A stretch of DNA of 64,000 nucleotides from a bacterium (GTDB lineage Bacteria > Spirochaetota > Leptospiria > Leptospirales > Leptonemataceae), in NCBI GenBank assembly GCA_024742665.1, contig JANSYA010000007.1, forward strand, positions 186,001 through 250,000, written 5' to 3'. A model generated the notes under the pieces. It worked only from the letters and a program-made list of their open reading frames with translations. It had not been told where the DNA came from and searched no databases. A program made the position numbers and the translations under genes. Below are positions 37,088-44,845 of this stretch, in pieces. Positions within the stretch are counted from its first letter, which is position 1, and every line of letters starts with the position of its first letter.

Positions 37088-38425
37088 TCAGCCGCTCGCA
37101 TGTGCCTGGTTCGCCGAATTTCCGGAGTCGGTCGGCGGAGTATCGTCGCCCAATTCGTTTTCGTTTTGATGTTTGTTTTCGCGAGCCGCACGCAGGGCGG
37201 AAAAGTACAGCCAGATGACCAGCAGACTGGGGATCAGCATCTGAGTCGCGGCGATCGTTCCAGTCGCGCCGCCCGCGAAGTACTTATAAAAGTACGAATG
37301 AAAGAAGGGATAGAGCTCAATCTGCCGCCAGAAGAACGAAGCGACACCCAGCAGCAGCAGAGGAATCTTTTTTTTCGAAAATGGAAAGAGATCCTGCATG
37401 AAGAAAGGCAAGAACAGGATCAAATAAAAATCCCAGAAAACGTTCAGCATCACGAATACGGCGACCATCACCGAGCGAGTTTTTACGCCTCGATGCGGCG
37501 AAAGAAAGCCGACTAATACCGCCAGGGCGGCGAGGCTCATCTTGAGGGGCAGCAAAAAGAACGGCGTGCTGCCGGCGTCGAACCAGCCGACGTACGAAAT
37601 CCAGTCGTCGAGCATCAAACGATGGATGCCCGCAGTGAAGGCGATGTTATTATGAGCAAGCACCGCGATCTTCGAGTGGGCCAGCGTGATTTCCAGATAG
37701 CCGGCGAAGAGGGCCGGATCCCAGAGGGCCTGGGCCGCGATCAGCAATCCGAGACTGCCGCCCAGATAGAATACGAGCTTGAAGTCGCGGCGCACCAGAG
37801 CGTAGCCGGCGAAGAGAAAGGCCCAGGGTTTCGATACGGCGACGATCAGAAAAAAGAGAATCGCCAGTCCGCGCTGATTGCGATCGACCGCGCGCAAGAA
37901 TAGATAGATGAAAGCCCCGGCGATCAGCATATTCTGGCCCAGGTTAATCGTTTCGGTAATGACATGGGCGTGGGCCAACAGACCCGCCAGCAGCAGTTGC
38001 AAAATAAATCGAAAGCGGTTTTGCAGCGCGAGATAGCCGCAGAGCAGGGCCGCCAGCGCGATATTGATCGCGGTCAGAACGCGCACGCAGCTTTTATAAT
38101 CGAAAGCGTACGCGAAGGGTAGAATCGGAATCAGATAGACCGGCATATAGGAAAAGACGGTGTCGTAATGACCGTCGGGCAGGGCCTGCTCTTCTTTCAT
38201 CCACTTCAGATCGCGGTGGGCCCCGTAAGGATCGTTGCCGTAGATCGATGCGCGTTCGCCGGCGAGCATCAGTTTGGTCGCGATATAAACCGGCGAAAAA
38301 TCGACCTGGCCGGTGAATGTGCCGTGCTGAATCTCGTGCATGCGGCACTGGCCCATAATCGAAACCAGCGCGACCAGGCTGCACAGAAGAAGAGGGAAGC
38401 TCTTAGTTTTCATCGCCGTTTTCAT
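37088..38425 (-). CDS. Multi-pass glycosyltransferase, GT87 (DUF2029)-like
   Basis: 445 residues with about ten or more membrane helices. The first loop carries VDFSPVYIATKLMLAGERASIYGNDPY, the Asp-containing motif of C-fold mannosyltransferases in the GT87/DUF2029 group, which use polyprenyl-linked sugars on the outer face of the inner membrane. The C-terminus is a polar tail. It sits between an O-antigen-ligase-like gene and a membrane/lipoprotein fusion, so a role in surface polysaccharide or glycolipid synthesis is likely. It overlaps the preceding gene; Met5 would be an alternative start. Confidence 0.72.
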   Translation of the reverse strand: MKTAMKTKSFPLLLCSLVALVSIMGQCRMHEIQHGTFTGQVDFSPVYIATKLMLAGERASIYGNDPYGAHRDLKWMKEEQALPDGHYDTVFSYMPVYLIPILPFAYAFDYKSCVRVLTAINIALAALLCGYLALQNRFRFILQLLLAGLLAHAHVITETINLGQNMLIAGAFIYLFLRAVDRNQRGLAILFFLIVAVSKPWAFLFAGYALVRRDFKLVFYLGGSLGLLIAAQALWDPALFAGYLEITLAHSKIAVLAHNNIAFTAGIHRLMLDDWISYVGWFDAGSTPFFLLPLKMSLAALAVLVGFLSPHRGVKTRSVMVAVFVMLNVFWDFYLILFLPFFMQDLFPFSKKKIPLLLLGVASFFWRQIELYPFFHSYFYKYFAGGATGTIAATQMLIPSLLVIWLYFSALRAARENKHQNENELGDDTPPTDSGNSANQAHASG

Positions 38426-38990
38426 AGCTGTTTTCGTGGCCGAAGAGGGCCTCCAGTCGCGCGTGAGTTTGAATCATTCTGCCTTTTAATGCGGCCGTGT
38501 CCTCGCGACTCATTCGAATCAGATCGCTGCGCATCGCCGGGGCGGCGGCCATGTGCGTGATCCTCGTAATTCCGGAAACCTTTTGTAGCGTGATGCGATA
38601 TTCAAAGAGCAAGCCGTCCTCGCCGTCCTTAACAGCGAAAGATATACTATTACCGTTGCGGTTGGAGATTCTGGACTTGTGGACCGTCCCCTGGATTGTC
38701 GCACCGTCCGCGTCTCGCAGCGTGATCTTCCCGGCATCGTCTCCGCTTGTTTCGACCGACAGGATTTCGTAGCCCGGCACTTTCATCCAGTCCGGTAAAT
38801 CCGATACGCTCTGGATCCCGGCCTCTAAGGCGGCGGGCTCGGCGTCGACATAGTCCAGATGATCGAGAACCAGATATTTGTTCGTGAAATTCGATCGATC
38901 ATAACACCAGCTGATTACAATCAGATCGAGAAACAGAAAGACGCAAATAACGCCGATCGCCTTTAAGCTTTGAATCGATTTCGCCTGCAT
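38403..38990 (-). CDS. Single-pass membrane protein of unknown function
   Basis: 195 residues with one N-terminal helix (about 11-29) and a polar, mostly beta extracytoplasmic part. The C-terminal 40 residues are helical (MSREDTAALKGRMIQTHARLEAL). I do not recognise the family. It overlaps the following GT87-like gene and lies 12 bases after the O-antigen-ligase-like gene, so it is part of the same leftward operon and probably assists in surface glycan assembly. Confidence 0.6.
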   Translation of the reverse strand: MQAKSIQSLKAIGVICVFLFLDLIVISWCYDRSNFTNKYLVLDHLDYVDAEPAALEAGIQSVSDLPDWMKVPGYEILSVETSGDDAGKITLRDADGATIQGTVHKSRISNRNGNSISFAVKDGEDGLLFEYRITLQKVSGITRITHMAAAPAMRSDLIRMSREDTAALKGRMIQTHARLEALFGHENSYENGDEN

Positions 38991-39002
38991 GCTCCGTATC
39001 CG

Positions 39003-41141
39003 TCAACCCTGGGGGGCGGTTTTGCTGTCGAAAATGAAGTGCGGGTCCCGCAGGCTTTCCTGCCGTTGAAATTCATCGGCGTCTTCACCGCAAATCGCTT
39101 CCGGCGGCTTCGCCTGAGCTTCGAGGATCAGTCGAATTCTACGATAGTAGAGCGGATAATCCCGCAGGCGAATCGCTTTGCAGTACGCCGACTCGATCTT
39201 TTTGATTTCCTCTTCGTAGGCGCGGTCCCCCGGCGAGAATCGTTTGTGCAGGGTTGCGTAGTTCATTTCCGCGTACAGTCGATAGCTTTCGTCGGAAATG
39301 GACCAGCGATTCAAAAACGAAAGATAGTCATCGAAGTCGTCGCGCAGTTCGCGGGCGGCCTGCGGATCCAGCGGAGCGTTGGTTTCGGAACTATGCCAGT
39401 GGGGCAACAGCCCGGCCAGCAGGCGGCCTTCTCGAATTTCATAGCGAGCCAGAGCGAAGGCGATTCCCAGGCAGAGCAGAGCGAGCGAAACGATGGACCA
39501 GGCACGCAGCCCCTGGCCCGCATCGTCGGCCGAAGCGGGGACCGGATCGGCGCGATCGGCCGCATATAAGCGAACGCTTTCCGCCAGCAAAATCCAGAAA
39601 AGCAAACCGGTTACGATCGTAATCGCGATCGGATCGACGACTCCATGAAATGAAATGGCGACTGTCGCGCCCAGTACCGCGCCGCTCGCATGGGCGTTGC
39701 GCGCGGGGTTGGCGAAGGCCGCCGAGTCCGCCATGAAGATCAGACCAAACAGCAAAGCCAGGTGCGCCAGGAAGCCGCTAATGCCCAGGCCGTACAGCAG
39801 CGAAAGATACTCGCTGTGGGGATGAGTCGTCCAGAACCAACCGGGCAAAGATCGCAAATAGTCTTCGGCGATCGGTCCGGCGGTGTGCTGGAATAGATAG
39901 TACGGGCCGAAGGTTCCGTAGCCGAAGAGCGTCCGCCAGGGACTTTCGAAAATCCCGGCGGTGGTGATGCTCCAGAGCACCGCGCGTTCCCGGCCAATGA
40001 TATTCAAATAGTATTCGAGTAGTACCCAGACCGCCAGGGATAGTATCAGCGTGGTGCCGAGCAGGATGCCGACAGTCCGCACGAGGGGATTGCGCAAAAA
40101 TTTTCGCGACAGGGCCGCGACCGCCCAGACGCCGACGCCCGCGAGAATGCCGCCGTAAGCGCCCCGGGAAACGAAGAGCGCCACCAGAACGGCCGAGAGC
40201 AGCATAAAGATTCCCAGGGCGATGCGCAGATCTTTGCGTTTGCTTTCGAGAAACAGCCAGGCTGCCAGGAACAGAAAGACTTCGAAAAGCATGGCCGCGG
40301 TATTCAGGTTGACCAGGCCGACCGTCTGTTCGCCGGGATTGCGCGACCAGCCGACCAGGAACCAGACCGCCTGCAATCCCAGGTGCAATAGCAGCAGCTT
40401 CCAGAAAAGACCGTAGCGCTCCGGCGATTTCTGTAGCTGCAAATATCCCAGAAAAACAATGATGAAGGCGGCGGTCTTTTGAAGATGCGTGACCGCGGCG
40501 TCCAGATGTTCCGAGTGAAAGACAGCGAGCGCAACCAGACCGAAATAGACGCCGATCAAAATCGAGAGCCAGCGTTCCGGCAGACGAAAGGAGCCCGGGT
40601 CGGAATCGAGCCAGGAATAACAGACCAGGGCCACAGCGATTAACAGCACGGCGACAGAGGACGAGCCGGTGTGCACTGGAACCAGGAACGCGTTGCTGTA
40701 GGGCGGCAAAAGCAGCATGCTTGCCGCCAGCAGAACGCACAGCTGATAACCGCCCTTTGCTCGAACGCGGGGATAAAAGAACGAATAGATCCAGACGACG
40801 ACCAACTGCGCGCGAATGAAAATCGGATCGGAGCTTTCGACTTCGCCGTGCTCCAGCATACTGCGCACGGTTGCGTGAGCGAGAAAGAGCACCGCCAGAT
40901 CTTCGATCAGCTCCCGAATCCGAAAGGCGCGCCGCTGGAAAATGAATCGCCCGGCGATGTACGCGATCAGCTGCAGTACAAAGAAACGCGCCTTGTCGTG
41001 GAACTGAGCGCCCAGAAAGGCCATCACGTAGGTCGCGCAGATCAGAGCCAGAGCCGGGATCGCCAGGGTCCAAAAAGCCGTCGCCCGATGTTCCGCAGAG
41101 GCCGGCCGCGGGGCGCGGCTGCTTTCGGAAGGACGATCCAT
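39003..41141 (-). CDS. O-antigen ligase/polymerase-like membrane protein
   Basis: 712 residues with about 14 membrane helices. A large periplasmic loop ends in the family motif HPHSEYLSLLYGLGISG, typical of the WaaL/Wzy_C superfamily. The arrangement VSRGAYGGILAGVGVWAV before it matches the helix that carries a basic residue in these enzymes. After the last helix (about 555-572) comes a soluble helical tail of about 140 residues. Such proteins join or polymerise polyprenyl-linked glycans on the periplasmic face. First gene of the leftward envelope cluster. Confidence 0.8.
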   Translation of the reverse strand: MDRPSESSRAPRPASAEHRATAFWTLAIPALALICATYVMAFLGAQFHDKARFFVLQLIAYIAGRFIFQRRAFRIRELIEDLAVLFLAHATVRSMLEHGEVESSDPIFIRAQLVVVWIYSFFYPRVRAKGGYQLCVLLAASMLLLPPYSNAFLVPVHTGSSSVAVLLIAVALVCYSWLDSDPGSFRLPERWLSILIGVYFGLVALAVFHSEHLDAAVTHLQKTAAFIIVFLGYLQLQKSPERYGLFWKLLLLHLGLQAVWFLVGWSRNPGEQTVGLVNLNTAAMLFEVFLFLAAWLFLESKRKDLRIALGIFMLLSAVLVALFVSRGAYGGILAGVGVWAVAALSRKFLRNPLVRTVGILLGTTLILSLAVWVLLEYYLNIIGRERAVLWSITTAGIFESPWRTLFGYGTFGPYYLFQHTAGPIAEDYLRSLPGWFWTTHPHSEYLSLLYGLGISGFLAHLALLFGLIFMADSAAFANPARNAHASGAVLGATVAISFHGVVDPIAITIVTGLLFWILLAESVRLYAADRADPVPASADDAGQGLRAWSIVSLALLCLGIAFALARYEIREGRLLAGLLPHWHSSETNAPLDPQAARELRDDFDDYLSFLNRWSISDESYRLYAEMNYATLHKRFSPGDRAYEEEIKKIESAYCKAIRLRDYPLYYRRIRLILEAQAKPPEAICGEDADEFQRQESLRDPHFIFDSKTAPQG

Positions 41142-41215
41142 ACCGGGCGATATTTGCCTCCGGGGGGGCTATGTCAAGGCTGATCCGGCGCTGGAGTCAC
41201 TGACTGGAAAACGAA

Positions 41216-41235
41216 GGCCCGCGCGGGCTTTTTTT
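41216..41235 (+). terminator. Terminator-like hairpin in a divergent gap
   Basis: GGCCC and GGGCT with inner GCGC are followed by TTTTTTT on the plus strand. It lies in the region between two divergent genes, where a terminator is not expected. It could block transcription coming from the left. Confidence 0.45.
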
Positions 41236-41332
41236 GTCGCTTGCGAAAAATTAAAAGCGACTCGCGCTGGATTTGGATCGTCAAAAAATAGCCGGACGGG
41301 CGTTACCCGGGCCGCCGTCATTTAGCAAACAT

Positions 41333-41737
41333 ATGAAATCAAATATACACCGCAAAAACTATATCGCCAGGTCGTCGCAGTTCGTGTTCGTCCTGTGTCT
41401 GGCGCTCGCCGCGTGCGCCGGAGGCGAGCAGCGCAGCGAGACCACGGAGCCCTCGCCGGTCAGAGCCTATGCCGCCGACAACCAGGTGGAGCTGTACGGA
41501 CGTCATCGCTGCCCGATCTGCCGTAACTTCGCCGCGCAGTTGAAAGCAAAAAATATCGAATATCAGTTTTATGAAATCGATCGGGAGCCCGAGCGGGCCC
41601 GGGAAATGTGGGCTTTGCTCGGCGAACATTTCCCGGACGCGAAGTCGATCGGCTTGCCCGTGGTTTATGTGAACGGCACGCTGCTGCTGCGACCGGGCTT
41701 CGCGCAATTCGAAAGTTACTTAAAGGCGGCCAGGTAG
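41333..41737 (+). CDS. Glutaredoxin-like lipoprotein
   Basis: 134 residues from ATG 41333; an upstream TTG in frame is less likely. A lipoprotein signal (VFVLCLALAAC, Cys28) precedes a glutaredoxin fold: the redox motif CPIC at 60-63 in YGRHRCPICRNF, and the cis-proline segment GLPVVYVNG. The C-terminal helix FAQFESYLKAAR fits. Glutaredoxins are normally cytoplasmic and use glutathione; an exported lipid-anchored one is unusual and may exchange disulfides in the periplasm or outer envelope. It overlaps the end of the convergent MAPEG gene by 22 bases. Confidence 0.82.
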   Translation: MKSNIHRKNYIARSSQFVFVLCLALAACAGGEQRSETTEPSPVRAYAADNQVELYGRHRCPICRNFAAQLKAKNIEYQFYEIDREPERAREMWALLGEHFPDAKSIGLPVVYVNGTLLLRPGFAQFESYLKAAR

Positions 41738-42126
41738 GCGATCCCGGCGAAACAGAGATACTGCACCAGCAGGAAACTGGCCCGCCCCAGAACCGCGAGA
41801 TTGGAGCCGGAGCTGATGTGCACGAGGGACTGGCACAGCCGCGCGACAAAAGCCCACTGGGCCAGGCTCTCGACGATCGGCGTGATTGTGCCTGCGGCCC
41901 AGGCCACGAAAATAACGGACGCCATAATCGGCAGATTCTCAAGGGTGTTCAGATGCGCCCGGTTCAGACGCCAGTAGAGGTCCGAACCATGCCGCTCTCC
42001 CGCGGGAAATTCGTTGAGTTTGCTGACCCGCATCAGGCCCAGGATTCCGCGCCAGCTTACGATGCTAATGCCCAGGATGATTCCCCAGACGGCGAAACCG
42101 ATCAGACTGAATAGTGCGTTGTTCAT
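41716..42126 (-). CDS. MAPEG-family membrane protein
   Basis: 136 residues with four membrane helices. The signature RAHLNTLENLPIM lies after helix 1, as in the MAPEG superfamily (membrane-associated proteins in eicosanoid and glutathione metabolism). Such proteins are trimeric and bind glutathione in several cases, interesting beside a glutaredoxin-like gene that it overlaps tail to tail. Substrate unknown. Confidence 0.85.
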   Translation of the reverse strand: MNNALFSLIGFAVWGIILGISIVSWRGILGLMRVSKLNEFPAGERHGSDLYWRLNRAHLNTLENLPIMASVIFVAWAAGTITPIVESLAQWAFVARLCQSLVHISSGSNLAVLGRASFLLVQYLCFAGIAYLAAFK

Positions 42127-42192
42127 AGAGTTCTCCAGTTCGAATTCGCGCGAACGACAGCCCGGCCATCGCGCGAATTCTTAACACATCGC

Positions 42193-43425
42193 TCAGGGCG
42201 TCGCCGACAGCAACTGCGAAAGGTTGCGTTTCACGTCTTCTCCGAGAAAAAGCGATCCGGCGGCGTTGGGAATTATGAAGCCGCCGGAAATGTCGGCGCC
42301 GACGACCGCGGCATAACCCCGGGCCCGGTCGATCCAGGGATAAAATCCATTCGCGCCGAAGCTGTGATTCTGCACTTCCAGATCGCAGAGGGCGACGTTC
42401 GCCGGCGTATTGCACTGCCGCCAGTTGCCGAGACCGTATTGCCAGCGATAGCCGAAGGCCGCGAACTGGGAATAGAGCAGCTCCGTGCCGCTGTCGTACT
42501 GATCCTGTAAGAGCGCGCTGACCGAAGCCGAACTGAGAATCGTGGTGCCGTTGTACACCCCGTCGTTTAAGAGCATCAAATTAAAGCGCATATACTCCGC
42601 GGCGCTCAGACGCAGTCCATAGGCTCCCGCCAGGCTGCCGTCGCCGCTCTGGTTGCGAATATTCGCGTACCACTTCGCGCGGCTCGTATCGAATCCGAGC
42701 TTCGCCGGTCCGGCCAGATAGTTCACGAAGAGCTGTTCCCAGGTCAGGCCGGTGCGAATCTCCGCGATGCGCTGGGCCACGGCCATGTGATTCGAATTGT
42801 AAACGAAGAAGGCCCCGGGCGCGTCGTCCGCCGTCGAGGTGCGGATCGATTCGATGCAGGCGTTTTTCTGGGCCGTGCTCGCGCCGTCGGGCAGTTCTTG
42901 AATGCAGGCGTTACTGCCGGAAGTGCGGTCGTTTTCGCGCAGCCCCGACGTGAAGCTCAGAAGCTGTCGCATCGTGATCGTGCCTTTGGTTCCGGTCCAG
43001 CCCAGAGCCGTGCCCGTCGTTAAGCTCAGGTCGAAGGGCGAAGCGATACCGCCGTCTTCGATGACCGCCAGAATTACCGCGGCGGTCATCCACTTGGACG
43101 CAGAAAAGATCGGACCGTAGGTGGTGCGCGTGAGGGCGCCGACGTCCCGGGCGTAGAGCTGCGTGCCGTCGCGCCGGTAAATTTGCAGGGAGCTGCCGGA
43201 GACGCTGGCGGCCTGGCCGGCGAAGAGCATATAGCAGTCGTCGACTGATCGACAGAGCGTCGCCAGATTATAGCGAATGATATCGGCCAGGATATCGTTT
43301 TCGTCTTCGTCGCCGAGCAGGCCGGCGCATTGCGCCTGGGATAGCAGCAGGCACAGCAACGGCGCCAGGATGAGACGCCGCCGCCAGGGCGCGCGACGCG
43401 GCCGGGGGATCGTGAAATTTCGCAT
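42193..43425 (-). CDS. Serine hydrolase, class C beta-lactamase fold, lipoprotein
   Basis: 410 residues from ATG 43425, supported by GGAG six bases upstream. An Arg-rich start and the hydrophobic LILAPLLCLLLSQAQC give a lipoprotein signal with Cys33. The nucleophile motif SxxK is S108-ASK111 (IFSASKWMTAA) and the Tyr motif lies in FFVYNSNHM. The C-terminal part carries a NHSFGANGFYPWID strand in the place of the third motif. It resembles penicillin-binding-protein-like esterases or DD-peptidases rather than true beta-lactamases. A MarR-family regulator gene lies just upstream. Confidence 0.85.
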   Translation of the reverse strand: MRNFTIPRPRRAPWRRRLILAPLLCLLLSQAQCAGLLGDEDENDILADIIRYNLATLCRSVDDCYMLFAGQAASVSGSSLQIYRRDGTQLYARDVGALTRTTYGPIFSASKWMTAAVILAVIEDGGIASPFDLSLTTGTALGWTGTKGTITMRQLLSFTSGLRENDRTSGSNACIQELPDGASTAQKNACIESIRTSTADDAPGAFFVYNSNHMAVAQRIAEIRTGLTWEQLFVNYLAGPAKLGFDTSRAKWYANIRNQSGDGSLAGAYGLRLSAAEYMRFNLMLLNDGVYNGTTILSSASVSALLQDQYDSGTELLYSQFAAFGYRWQYGLGNWRQCNTPANVALCDLEVQNHSFGANGFYPWIDRARGYAAVVGADISGGFIIPNAAGSLFLGEDVKRNLSQLLSATP

Positions 43426-43518
43426 ACATCACTCCACCGTACGGCGAAGCGCGCGAATCAGGCGATCGCCGCACGTATCTGTCTTGGTATGCGACCGTTG
43501 ACGGCGCGAAATCTAAGA

Positions 43519-43541
43519 CGTGTATAGTCTTTTTATACGCG
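43519..43541. promoter_or_regulatory. Inverted repeat between marR-like gene and serine hydrolase
   Basis: CGTGTATA and TATACGCG form an 8-base-arm palindrome with one G-T mismatch and a 7-base spacer. Its size and position upstream of the hydrolase would suit a MarR-family operator. On the minus strand it also includes TATAAA. Confidence 0.35.
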
Positions 43542-43557
43542 GTTCGCCGCCAAACCG

Positions 43558-43998
43558 TTATTCGCCGGGAATCGTCGATAGCAGCTTTTCAAGCAGTTCG
43601 ATCAGCTTGGTTTTTTCTTCTTCGCTGAAGTCTTTGTAGGTTTCGCGGAGCAGCTTGCGCGAGATGGTAAACATCAACGATTTGATCCGACGCGCGTTTT
43701 GCGTCGCCTGGATGTAGGTGATGCGGCTGTCGTTCTTGTCTTTCGTTCGCACGACGTAGCCGCCGGATTCCAGCTTGTTGACCAGCGAGGTCAGCGTGGA
43801 TTTGTCGCGATCGATGAGCTTCGCGAGCTCTCGCATTGTGGCGCGTTTGCGGGAAGCCAGGACGAATAGAATATCGCCGTGGGACGGGGAGAGCTCTTCG
43901 ATGCCATTGCGCTTGAATTCCCGCAGGAGGTGTCGATTGAACTTGTCTCTGATGCGCGCGATCAGAACGAGGAGTTGCTCGGGTTTCACGAGACCCAA
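43558..43998 (-). CDS. MarR-family transcriptional regulator
   Basis: 146 residues. The winged helix-turn-helix runs from about 38 to 105: ELSPSHGDILFVLASRKRATMRELAKLID followed by recognition helix DKSTLTSLVNKLESGGYVVR and the wing KDKNDSRITYIQAT. Helices at both ends make the dimer. The start is a TTG at 43998, with a GTG at 43989 as an alternative; no ATG fits. It lies upstream of the serine hydrolase on the same strand, a likely target. Confidence 0.9.
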   Translation of the reverse strand: MGLVKPEQLLVLIARIRDKFNRHLLREFKRNGIEELSPSHGDILFVLASRKRATMRELAKLIDRDKSTLTSLVNKLESGGYVVRTKDKNDSRITYIQATQNARRIKSLMFTISRKLLRETYKDFSEEEKTKLIELLEKLLSTIPGE

Positions 43999-44137
43999 AA
44001 AGATGCGACATCAAATCGCCGCAAGCAATTTTCGTGACGCATGCGTCAATTTTCTGGGCGGGCTGTGGCTCCACAAACCCGGTCCGCGATCAGCCCCGCC
44101 GATCGCGACCCGATGGGCGGGATATCGACGGCTGCGC

Positions 44138-44728
44138 TTATTTCTGCATAATATGCGCGATTTCCGCCAGTGTGTGGGCCATTTCGTAGGTCTGGATCTG
44201 GATTCCCAGCTGGCGCGCGATTTGGTTCAAAGAGATAATGCCGCGAATGGTCTTGCGGTTTTCGTGGCCCTGGAAGTCCGCAACCAGGGCGTGCTGGCGC
44301 GAGGTCTGCTTGAGGGTTTCGACGATATCGCCGACGCGCGCGACGCTCACGTCTTTGATCAATAAAACTTCCACGTCGTTGCGCGGCGTCATAATATCGC
44401 GGACGGAAATATCTTTGTGAGCGACGCCGTTTTCCCGCGCGAACTGCAGCGGGCGTTCGCCGCTAATATCCAGCGCGCTGATGATGCCGATGATCGCGTC
44501 GGCCGCGTCGACGACGAGCAGCAGCCGGACGCCGCGGCGTTTCATGATTTCGAGAGCGTGGTCGATGCTTTCGTTTTGCGAAATGGTCGTCGCGCTGGCC
44601 TGCTTCAGGTCGGTCATGATCTCCAGAGCCGGAGAATTCAGCGTAACGTGCGGCGGGATGATCGCGTTCGGCCGGTGATAGCTGATATCGTCTTCGAGAA
44701 ATTTGTGCTGGAGAACGCTGTAGTGCAT
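44138..44728 (-). CDS. Protein with two CBS domains
   Basis: 196 residues from ATG 44728, supported by AAGGA seven bases upstream; the frame is open to 44797. A 30-residue N-terminal segment is followed by two CBS motifs, the first around MTDLKQASATTISQNESIDHALEIMKRRGVRLLLVVD (in part) with IIGIISALDI, the second around VRDIMTPRNDVEVLL with IRGIISLNQIARQLG. Paired CBS motifs bind adenine nucleotides. There is no fused enzyme or channel, so it is a free-standing regulator. It lies just downstream of the Rel gene on the same strand. Confidence 0.85.
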   Translation of the reverse strand: MHYSVLQHKFLEDDISYHRPNAIIPPHVTLNSPALEIMTDLKQASATTISQNESIDHALEIMKRRGVRLLLVVDAADAIIGIISALDISGERPLQFARENGVAHKDISVRDIMTPRNDVEVLLIKDVSVARVGDIVETLKQTSRQHALVADFQGHENRKTIRGIISLNQIARQLGIQIQTYEMAHTLAEIAHIMQK

Positions 44729-44845
44729 GAACCGATCCTTATATGTATGAGATAGTGGAAAGCTTCGAAAGGTTACGGCCGGCCGGGATTTTTGCAAACA
44801 TTTTTTTGGAGCCCGCGAGACTCTCGCTTCGCACGTGATGCGGCT

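Noticed and set aside
42193..43425. True class C beta-lactamase
   Set aside because: The SxxK is present but the Tyr and third motifs differ from real beta-lactamases, and the protein is a lipoprotein; an esterase or DD-peptidase-like role is likelier.
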